From a virus, in the IMG/VR virus record IMGVR_UViG_3300042691_021397, positions 1-22,109 of that record: DNA of 22,109 bases; one strand, 5' to 3'. The position numbers and the translations under genes were made by a program. The notes below the pieces were generated by a model, which worked only from the letters and a program-made list of their open reading frames with translations, made no database searches and was not told where the DNA came from. Of this stretch, positions 14,856 through 22,109 are shown piece by piece (position 1 is the first letter of the stretch; each line of letters opens with the position of its first letter).

Positions 14856-17800
14856 ATGGCTACTATTATACCAACTGCTTCTGATGGATTTTCAATCGTT
14901 AAACGATCAGGAACATTTTGGCCGAATGAAGTTTATGATATAACTCCAACTTACATAAATAAAAATGCTACAGGTTTGCCAAGAGGAGGACTTAGTTATA
15001 GAGCGGAAAATATAATTAGATACTTAAATAACCCAAATACAGATAATAATAAAATATTAGACGAATATAAATTTGTAGATTATAGATATGGAAATTTAAA
15101 ATATTTTATATATGATCCTATTTTCAGTAACATAACGTCACTTACTAGTTCTACATCTTATTATGTATTAAGTTCATACTCAAAAACACCATCTACATTA
15201 TCATATATACCATCAAGTTTAAGATTAATAGATAGTGGAGAATTTTTTAATTTTTTATCTCTTGAATATAAGAGGTTAACTATTAATGATAGCGTAACCT
15301 CTTTCTCATATTTACTAATACCGGAAAGTTTATTTAATTATCCTATAGATGTATATCCTAATGGAAATAATTATATTTTAACAACTAAAACTCTATTATT
15401 AAGTTCTAATTTTGTAAGGTTTTTCGGAACTTATAATGAAAATAATGCTTATAAAGAATTAAATAATTATTTATATACTAAGCCCTTAACATCTAATATA
15501 CCTTCAAATCCCGGATCTAATATATATACTTCTATTTCCGCATATAAAAGCGTTAAAGATAAAAAATTAGTAGATTTAAATTTAAATGCTTCAAACAGTT
15601 TTATTTTTTTAGAAGATTATATAGAAAATAGTAATAAAAATTTTATAATAAGACCCGAATCTACTTTTTTAACTTATAGAAGTTTATATAATTCTGGAGA
15701 AATAATAGGTCAAGATATACCCGAATTATATCACGATCTTGCTATAGATTTTAAAGGGTCTTTAATTTTAAGACAAAATTTAAATAATAAATTTTATCAA
15801 ACATTTCAATTAGCACAAAGTTCTATTAGTAAAGGTTTAAATTTAGATGAGCTTTCTAATTCGGTAGAATCTCTAGTAATAGATCTAACTAGTAGTAGTA
15901 TTAATCATAATTTAGTATCATATGATACTGATGATTTTGGAAGCGAATTATTTATAGTTAATCCAACTGATCCACTTGGAATTTCATATAAAATAGATTC
16001 TAATTATTTCTTAGGGAACCCTTCAACGGATTTATATTCTGGTATTTCTACTGTTCCGTCGGGAGATTTATTAATTCATACTTTAAACTATCCTCCACAC
16101 TATTATACTATAAAATCTTCATACATAAGTAATAATTTCCCTAACTATGGAGCATCAACAAATTTAAATTTTAATTTATCAAGCGGAATATCTAAATATT
16201 ATTATTCTGGTGGGGATTCATTTTCGGCAGTAGAAATAAGCTCATTTTTATATTCTAATTTTAATATTTTAAAATTAGATTTTCCAACTTATTGTACACA
16301 AGATAATATTATTTTTTATTCTTATTTAGTAACAAATACAGTTGGAGAAACAACAGATAGTGCATATCTAAGTGCTTTGGAATGTTTTTATGGAGAAAAT
16401 TTAAACGTATATTACGATTTAAATAATCCAATATATATACCAGCAGTATCAGCATCAAAAATTTTAATTAAATATCCAAAAGAAATATACGGAGAGTTTA
16501 ATTTATTTTTATTTTCATCTTTAAGCTGTTCAAATTTAACTGAAATAGATAATGAAAATATTTTACGTATAAATTTTTCAAAAGGAAAACCAGTTGTACT
16601 ATACGAATATCCTATTTATATAGAAAAGCTAAGAGAAATAGAAAATAGGATGGATTTAAGTTGTGCTAAATTAAGTGCAGATAATTTATTTTCAACTAAA
16701 GATTTAACAGATACTTTTATATCATGGTCATATTATCCACAATCAGATAATATAAAAATGATAGGTATAGACAGAAGTACATTTAGTCAATATCAAAGCT
16801 CAGATTACTCAAACTATACAATAAATAACGGAGAATCTATATTATTTTCAGATAATACATCCACTATTTGTATATCAGGCTACGGAATAGATAATATAAC
16901 AGTTGTATTATCATCTCAAAAGTATAACGAAACCGCAACTATTAAAAATGTATTATATGATCAATTATACTTAAATGATAAAGAACTTAAAATTAATTCT
17001 TCTGATATAACAAGAATCAACGATGTTGTAAACTTATCTTTAAGCGCGAGTAGATACTACTATGGAACAATATTGCCGATACCTAGTTCTGCTGATTTAT
17101 ATTGGAATTTCGAGTATTATAATAAAAATCTAGTTGAAATGTATTATAATGATGGAATCACAGTTTATAACGAAAATGATTTATTAGATGCTTATATATT
17201 AAGCTCTATCAAGGTTAAAATAAAACCAGATTATAATGATTTGTTATCACATATAAAACCATTTAAAATTAATTTAAATCTATTGGTTGGAAATTATAAA
17301 ACATTAACTACTAGTTATTCCACCAATATATTTTTATTACCCACTGATGACATTATAAATGTGGATTTTGAAGTAAACGCAAATGGGATCACAACATTAG
17401 AGAATAAAACATATAAAACTAGAAATAGAACAAATTTAATAACAAGACCTAATAATGATTTAAATTCTTTTACATTTAAAGGAAATACTGATATAATACC
17501 GTCATTAAGTTATGATAGTTTAACTTGGATAGTATCAACAAATGTAAATTATTCATACACCACAGCTTATAATATAAATGAAGATTTAATTGTTAATTTT
17601 TATAATATATATCAACAATATTCAAATATTACTCAAGCAACAGTTACATTATCTGCATATAAAGCAAAACTTTCCGGATGGTCAATATCTAGAAACTTAA
17701 GTTCGGTTTTCACTTTAAATTTATTACCTAAAACATTTTTAGATGAAAAATTAGAATTTAAAATTTATTCCCCATATACTTGGTTATCGGCATCTAGTGG

Positions 17801-20678
17801 ATTTATAACACTATTAAACGAGTCAAATTATAGTAATTTATCATTTTCTCCTACTGCATACGCAAATAAAAAATCATTATCTCAAAATTTTTATGTTTCT
17901 TCAAATAGAAATTACGATACATATGAGTATTATTCTGGATCAAATTTATTATACGTAAATACATTAACTTCAGCAAAAGGAGAAATAGAAATACCATATA
18001 CTAATGAGATATATTCCGATGTAGGCTCTGTGATTTATTTATCTGCTTTTAAAAGTGATTTATTTCCAAAGCATGATGGTATATCATATACTGGAGTGAC
18101 AACGAATAATACGGAGTATACTGGTTATTTTCCAGTATTTTCTAATACTTTACCATTTAGTTCAACATACGTTAAAACTGCATCTGCATTTTTACAATCT
18201 CCAAAAATATTAGAGTATAGTCCCAATAATATTAGTTTTTTTGTTAATAGTACATCAATTGATTTAGATAAAAATATATTTTTAACAGTAACCCAAAATA
18301 TAACCGGATTAAATATTTACAATCCAGCTAAAATATCAAATGATAATTTTACACAATCTATAACATATATTTTATCTTGTAAATATTGGCAAACTGAGGT
18401 ATCCATACCAGCAGTAGACGGAACTTATGATTTATTCATATTAAGAATAGGTGATCCATCAGAAGTTTTAAATATAAAAGATTTAGAGATAACAACACTA
18501 AGTTTACAGGCATCTAGTGACATAGAATTAAAAATACCAAAAACAACATTTCAATATGTATCATCTAATTTTAATGGGGATATAGACTTGTGGAATGAAA
18601 AACAAGTACCTATATTAACAAATCCAGTAACGATTTTCGCGTATAGCACAAGTGTAAAACCTAATATTTTTATATCCTCTTATTATACAATAACCGGAGA
18701 AGAAATTTATTTCGAATTTGAAACTCCAGAAAATACTTTAAATTACAAAATATCATCTTACGATTTATTTTTTGGAGATGGGTTATCAGCTAAAGTTTTT
18801 AATGATTCAAAAATATATAAAACTTATTATAACAATGATTATTATTATATTTCATTTGTAGCAAATTATACGAATCAAACTTCTACATATTTTGAAATGT
18901 CTGATCCGATAATCGTATTTAATGAATGGCCTTATTACGATCAAAGTGAAATAAGATTACTTTCAGAAAACCAATTATATTTTGGAAATGTAAACGAAAA
19001 CACATACACCTTAGACCAAATAGAAATACAACCAAATGAATGGGGAGATGTTGATATATTTAATACTGGAATAAATAGATTATATTCTAATTTGCAATAT
19101 TTAAGAGATAATTGCAAAACATTAATTTCTAATTCTCCGGAAGTTTATTACGGTTGGTTAGGTACAAATGAAGATAAAAAATCAGAAGGAATAAGCTGGC
19201 ATACTAAAGACTATAAGAAGTTTTATCTTAATCACCCAAATAAAGCTACATCATCAGGCAGTAATTATTTTTCAAATTTAAAAGATGCTGTCGAAAATAA
19301 AGATAGAATTTTTGTTATAGACGAAACTACAATAAGAGCATTTTCATCATCTAAAATACCACAAGAAATTGTTTTTGAAAATAAACAAGAAATAGACAAT
19401 CTACTAGTAAATCCAATATCTATAGATATTGATGAATCGGGAGAAAATGTTTATGTAGCAGATAATTTTAAAAATAAAATATATAAATTAAATTTAGATT
19501 TTGATTTTTACCCCCCACAAGTAAACGTCCAATTAAATGTTGGAAATTTTGGAAAAAGAGAAGAACCATTTAAATTAAATTCTCCTACAGAAATAATATA
19601 CAAAAAAGAAGTTTTATTCGTATTGGATTATAACAATAAATGTATTAAACAATACACAAAAGATTTAAATTGGATGTTTACGTATCACACTGATGATTTT
19701 GAAATATATCAACCAATATCAATCGCAATTCATCCTGAAAATTTGTTTGTATATGTTTTAACTGAAAATTATAATATTTATATTTTTGACTATTTTAATT
19801 CTGATATTTTTGAAATAATAGACATTTCAGATATAGACAAAAATTATACACCTTTAAAATTATTTTTCGATGAAGGTGGAGATTTTATTTATATATTAAC
19901 AGAGAAAGAAATATATAAATATTCAACTTCTGGATTATATATAACAAACACCGCAATACCAAATTTAGAAAATTTAAGTTTAGTAACTGGAAAATCTTCA
20001 TTTTATAGATCTATTTTAGCATTAACGACAAATAGTATAATAAAATTTAGTGATATAATATTTTATCAAGAAATAGGAGAGGGGTTACCGTATAGTTATT
20101 GGAATGAAGAACATATTAAATTGAATAGAGATGATCTAGCTTTAGATTTAAATTACAACACAAGTCTAATAAGATTATGTCAAAATATTAAACAATTTAG
20201 AGATAATTTGAATTCTAGATTTGTCTTAGTTTCCGAAAAACAAAATTTTGGAGTTATAGAATATTATTCCATATATCCAATTTCAAATAAAAATAAACTT
20301 ATCTTTTCCGATGACATAGAAAATGAAAATATCGGAGTAGGAGTAAATGAGTTTCACATACCACAAGTATTAAATAGAGAATTTAAAAAAATATACACCG
20401 CCTTAGAACAATTAAGGGAATATTTAGAAATAATTGACGTTAGATTGATAGACGGAAATGATGGATTATCAGACTTATGCACTGGAACTTTTTGTTGGTC
20501 GTGGAAAGCAATGTCAAGTTATGATTTAAATTTTCCAGTTTTAAAAGTTTGTAATATTAATCCAATTACATATTCAGAATTAAGTTCGGATTTTTCATCA
20601 GAATATTCTTATGCACCATCTAAAACTTTTGGAGACGCAACATCAGATTGTTGTGATAGTTTAAAACCACCAATATAA
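14856..20678 (+). CDS. Giant structural (baseplate/tail) protein with beta-propeller, 1940 aa
   Basis: At 5.8 kb this is the largest gene in the window and its frame is unbroken. I do not recognise it as a whole. Residues 1 to about 1260 are Ser/Tyr/Asn-rich and beta-patterned, as in stacked Ig-like or fibre domains. About 1268-1352 is a degenerate PKD-like domain (YDLFFGDGLSA then Tyr-rich strands). About 1469-1740 holds NHL-type propeller blades (DESGENVYVADNFKNKIYKL, KEVLFVLDYNNKCIKQY, ENLFVYVLTENYNIYIF, GGDFIYILTEKEIYKY). Three related helical motifs flank the propeller (about 1400, 1770 and 1845), of the type N-x-x-x-x-R-L-x-x-N-(I/L)-x-x-(L/F)-R-(D/E). The C-terminus (1875-1940) has six Cys, ending SDCCDSLKPPI. 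Its place after the gp7-position gene suggests an outer baseplate or fibre-network part (the gp8-gp10 role in T4); this is inference. Confidence 0.55.
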   Translation: MATIIPTASDGFSIVKRSGTFWPNEVYDITPTYINKNATGLPRGGLSYRAENIIRYLNNPNTDNNKILDEYKFVDYRYGNLKYFIYDPIFSNITSLTSSTSYYVLSSYSKTPSTLSYIPSSLRLIDSGEFFNFLSLEYKRLTINDSVTSFSYLLIPESLFNYPIDVYPNGNNYILTTKTLLLSSNFVRFFGTYNENNAYKELNNYLYTKPLTSNIPSNPGSNIYTSISAYKSVKDKKLVDLNLNASNSFIFLEDYIENSNKNFIIRPESTFLTYRSLYNSGEIIGQDIPELYHDLAIDFKGSLILRQNLNNKFYQTFQLAQSSISKGLNLDELSNSVESLVIDLTSSSINHNLVSYDTDDFGSELFIVNPTDPLGISYKIDSNYFLGNPSTDLYSGISTVPSGDLLIHTLNYPPHYYTIKSSYISNNFPNYGASTNLNFNLSSGISKYYYSGGDSFSAVEISSFLYSNFNILKLDFPTYCTQDNIIFYSYLVTNTVGETTDSAYLSALECFYGENLNVYYDLNNPIYIPAVSASKILIKYPKEIYGEFNLFLFSSLSCSNLTEIDNENILRINFSKGKPVVLYEYPIYIEKLREIENRMDLSCAKLSADNLFSTKDLTDTFISWSYYPQSDNIKMIGIDRSTFSQYQSSDYSNYTINNGESILFSDNTSTICISGYGIDNITVVLSSQKYNETATIKNVLYDQLYLNDKELKINSSDITRINDVVNLSLSASRYYYGTILPIPSSADLYWNFEYYNKNLVEMYYNDGITVYNENDLLDAYILSSIKVKIKPDYNDLLSHIKPFKINLNLLVGNYKTLTTSYSTNIFLLPTDDIINVDFEVNANGITTLENKTYKTRNRTNLITRPNNDLNSFTFKGNTDIIPSLSYDSLTWIVSTNVNYSYTTAYNINEDLIVNFYNIYQQYSNITQATVTLSAYKAKLSGWSISRNLSSVFTLNLLPKTFLDEKLEFKIYSPYTWLSASSGFITLLNESNYSNLSFSPTAYANKKSLSQNFYVSSNRNYDTYEYYSGSNLLYVNTLTSAKGEIEIPYTNEIYSDVGSVIYLSAFKSDLFPKHDGISYTGVTTNNTEYTGYFPVFSNTLPFSSTYVKTASAFLQSPKILEYSPNNISFFVNSTSIDLDKNIFLTVTQNITGLNIYNPAKISNDNFTQSITYILSCKYWQTEVSIPAVDGTYDLFILRIGDPSEVLNIKDLEITTLSLQASSDIELKIPKTTFQYVSSNFNGDIDLWNEKQVPILTNPVTIFAYSTSVKPNIFISSYYTITGEEIYFEFETPENTLNYKISSYDLFFGDGLSAKVFNDSKIYKTYYNNDYYYISFVANYTNQTSTYFEMSDPIIVFNEWPYYDQSEIRLLSENQLYFGNVNENTYTLDQIEIQPNEWGDVDIFNTGINRLYSNLQYLRDNCKTLISNSPEVYYGWLGTNEDKKSEGISWHTKDYKKFYLNHPNKATSSGSNYFSNLKDAVENKDRIFVIDETTIRAFSSSKIPQEIVFENKQEIDNLLVNPISIDIDESGENVYVADNFKNKIYKLNLDFDFYPPQVNVQLNVGNFGKREEPFKLNSPTEIIYKKEVLFVLDYNNKCIKQYTKDLNWMFTYHTDDFEIYQPISIAIHPENLFVYVLTENYNIYIFDYFNSDIFEIIDISDIDKNYTPLKLFFDEGGDFIYILTEKEIYKYSTSGLYITNTAIPNLENLSLVTGKSSFYRSILALTTNSIIKFSDIIFYQEIGEGLPYSYWNEEHIKLNRDDLALDLNYNTSLIRLCQNIKQFRDNLNSRFVLVSEKQNFGVIEYYSIYPISNKNKLIFSDDIENENIGVGVNEFHIPQVLNREFKKIYTALEQLREYLEIIDVRLIDGNDGLSDLCTGTFCWSWKAMSSYDLNFPVLKVCNINPITYSELSSDFSSEYSYAPSKTFGDATSDCCDSLKPPI

Positions 20679-20679
20679 A

Positions 20680-20687
20680 AATAAATA
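20680..20687 (+). promoter_or_regulatory. Late-promoter-like octamer before the 142-residue gene
   Basis: AATAAATA (7 of 8), five bases before the ATG at 20693, the same spacing as the perfect TATAAATA at 4127. A further TATAAAAA begins at 20674. Confidence 0.4.
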
Positions 20688-20692
20688 TAATT

Positions 20693-21121
20693 ATGAATAG
20701 ATTTCACTCAAAATATCACAGATCAAATCACCACACTTCAACTAATAGTACAAATCCAGATGCTGGACATGATCCAATAGCAAGCAATGAATATCCATTT
20801 CAAGGTGATTTTGTAGTTAATGGAAATATAAAAAATCTAGTTTATGAATATTCTACTTTTTCTAGTCCAACATTAGCTATTCAATCAACAAATCAAATAA
20901 ACATAAGAACAGCTGCGAACACAACTATTACCAGTATAATCGGTGGGGTTACTGGAGTAACATATAGCTTAACAAATACTTCAAATACATATACCGCAAT
21001 AATTCAAAATAATGCAAGTGTTTTCGTTAGAGGTGGAGTAAATTTAAGTTTGGGACCATATCAATCATGTAATATAAAAATAGCTACGTCATTACCATCA
21101 AATATATATTCTGTTTGGTAA
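20693..21121 (+). CDS. Small His-rich probable baseplate or fibre-associated protein (142 aa)
   Basis: I do not recognise a named family. Residues 1-40 are polar and His-rich (FHSKYHRSNHHTSTNS), leading into DPIASNEYPFQGDFVVNGNI, which looks like a short adaptor segment, then a beta domain (about 45-142) of Thr/Asn/Ile-rich strands ending SLPSNIYSVW. The small beta-rich build, and its position between the giant baseplate gene and a fibre gene, suggest a fibre-attachment or short spike component. This is inference from context only. The stop overlaps the promoter-like GGTAAATA of the next fibre gene. No signal peptide or membrane segment is present. Confidence 0.5.
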   Translation: MNRFHSKYHRSNHHTSTNSTNPDAGHDPIASNEYPFQGDFVVNGNIKNLVYEYSTFSSPTLAIQSTNQINIRTAANTTITSIIGGVTGVTYSLTNTSNTYTAIIQNNASVFVRGGVNLSLGPYQSCNIKIATSLPSNIYSVW

Positions 21122-21124
21122 ATA
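21117..21124 (+). promoter_or_regulatory. Late-promoter-like octamer before the second fibre gene
   Basis: GGTAAATA spans the stop codon (TAA at 21119-21121) of the preceding gene and ends eight bases before the ATG at 21133. Confidence 0.35.
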
Positions 21125-21132
21125 TATAATAT

Positions 21133-22109
21133 ATGCCGATCATCACAAGCGTAAACAGTAAAAAAATAGCAGACCTACCAAATACATTAGAATTATTTGG
21201 TCCTGAAATATTTCCAATATCACAAGACAATATAACAAAGTTTACAACTTTTGATGTACTTGGAAAATATTTTTCTACTTTAGATCCTGTTACTTTTGTA
21301 AATCTTAATACTGCTAGATTTTTATTTACTAATAATATAGTTGCTTTGGGATATAATGGATTAAGACTTTCAAGTGGTGCAACAAATATATCTGTTGGTT
21401 TTGATTCTTTATCATCAAATACTACCGGAAGTGATAATACTGCTATAGGTTATAGAGTTTTATATCTAAATAAAACTGGAAGTAATAATATAGGAATAGG
21501 AGACTCCACTTTAAATAAAAATCTTTCTGGAGATAATAATACAGGTTTTGGTTATTTAGCACTGACTGAAAACATAGGAGGTACTAACAACTTTGCTGCT
21601 GGATATAGAGCATTATATCTTAATACTTATGGAGCTAATAATACAGCTATAGGATATGGCTCTCTAGATCAAAATAAAACTGGAACTGATAATACAGCTA
21701 TAGGAGCGAATACTCTACAAAACAATACTACTGGAAACGATAATACTGCTATAGGTTCATTTGCATTACAAACAAACCAAACTGGAAGTAACAATATAGC
21801 AATAGGAGATTCTACATTAAATAAAAACACAGCAAGTAATAATATAGCTCTTGGAAATGGAACACTTCGTACTAATACAGTTGGAACTGACAATTTTGGT
21901 GCTGGATATCTAGCATTGTATTATAACCTTTCTGGTAATAATAACTCTGCTTTTGGTAATGGATCATTAAATAGAAATATAGGAGGAAGCAATAATTTTG
22001 CATCTGGATTTTCTACTTTATTTACAAATACGTATGGAACTAATAATACCGCTATAGGTTATGGTGCATTAAATCAAAACACACTAGGAAACGATAATAC
22101 TGCTATAGG
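21133..22109 (+). CDS. Second tail fibre protein, paralogue of the first (3' truncated)
   Basis: The frame starts at ATG 21133, 11 bases after the preceding stop, and stays open to the right edge (325 codons seen). The N-terminal 84 residues are not repetitive; IFPISQDNITKFTTFDVLGK (about 26-45) resembles the short N-terminal motif common in phage fibre proteins (P-I-x-Q-x-x-x-T-K-x-x-T). From 21385 on there are 14 complete 17-residue units of the same N-x-A-I-G type as in the first fibre, plus part of another. Several units are near-copies of units in the first fibre (for example IAIGDSTL, NIGG followed by NFA, NTYG). An S74 chaperone end is expected beyond the window by analogy. There is no Shine-Dalgarno sequence before the ATG. 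Confidence 0.88.
   Translation, partial: MPIITSVNSKKIADLPNTLELFGPEIFPISQDNITKFTTFDVLGKYFSTLDPVTFVNLNTARFLFTNNIVALGYNGLRLSSGATNISVGFDSLSSNTTGSDNTAIGYRVLYLNKTGSNNIGIGDSTLNKNLSGDNNTGFGYLALTENIGGTNNFAAGYRALYLNTYGANNTAIGYGSLDQNKTGTDNTAIGANTLQNNTTGNDNTAIGSFALQTNQTGSNNIAIGDSTLNKNTASNNIALGNGTLRTNTVGTDNFGAGYLALYYNLSGNNNSAFGNGSLNRNIGGSNNFASGFSTLFTNTYGTNNTAIGYGALNQNTLGNDNTAI
21385..22109 (+). repeat. Tandem 51-base (17-residue) units in the second fibre gene
   Basis: Fourteen full units and a partial one; one unit (NIAIGDSTL to NTASN) has 16 residues. The NIGG-NFA marker begins at 21571 and 21976, eight units (135 residues) apart, compared with seven in the first fibre. Confidence 0.88.

Noticed and set aside
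21669-21893. Minus-strand frame inside the second fibre
   Set aside because: Its repetitive hydrophobic product is just the complement of the 51-base repeat units.
1-22109. Window as a complete circular genome because fibre sequence occurs at both ends
   Set aside because: Joining the right end to the left end puts an unfinished repeat unit next to non-repeat fibre sequence, and essential genes (portal, large terminase, sheath, tube, polymerase) are absent.
1-22109. tRNA genes or anti-defence systems
   Set aside because: Every gap between genes is under 70 bases and no cloverleaf or recognisable defence or anti-defence gene was seen.

Overview
The window is a block of structural genes from a T4-like contractile-tailed phage (myovirus morphology), very A+T-rich apart from one gene. 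Recognisable T4 counterparts are neck protein gp13, head-completion protein gp4, prohead protease gp21, scaffold gp22, major capsid protein gp23, baseplate wedge proteins gp25 and gp6, and clamp-loader ATPase gp44. A probable small terminase (gp16) lies on the minus strand. All calls come from reading the proteins; no database search was run. Host: almost no gene has a Shine-Dalgarno sequence and start regions are A/T-rich, as is usual in Bacteroidota, and PKD and NHL/Vgb-like domains suit such a host. This is weak inference, and other low-GC hosts remain possible.

Layout. 1-2102: 3' part of a tail-fibre gene with 30 tandem 17-residue units and a C-terminal S74 self-cleaving chaperone. 2083-6873: head-building run gp13, gp4, gp21, a small core-like protein, gp22 and gp23. 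A hairpin terminator at 6886-6922 is shared with a convergent minus-strand gene, the gp16 candidate (6943-7440). 7467-8614: a 57-residue ORF and gp44. 8611-9129: a minus-strand conserved-type hypothetical. 9155-20678: baseplate run gp25, gp6, a 1109-residue PKD plus beta-propeller protein in the gp7 position, and a 1940-residue structural protein. 20693-21121: a small protein. 21133-end: 5' part of a second fibre gene, paralogous to the first. Coding density is very high, and no gene-free stretch exceeds 70 bases.

How they work together. gp22 and the small core protein would form the scaffold inside the gp23 shell. gp21 then degrades the core and trims gp23; an (I/L)xE site lies at the expected place in gp23. 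gp16 (with a large terminase outside the window) packages DNA, gp4 and gp13 finish and close the head, and gp25, gp6 and the giant proteins build the baseplate that carries the fibres. gp44 belongs to replication and is out of place here; it has its own host-like promoter candidate.

The most notable non-coding pattern is a TAAATA core, resembling the T4 late promoter, a few bases before many start codons. With T4-like geometry it would give late mRNAs with almost no leader. The other main points of interest are the higher-order repeat structure of the fibres, the propeller-bearing giant baseplate proteins, and the composition of the capsid gene.
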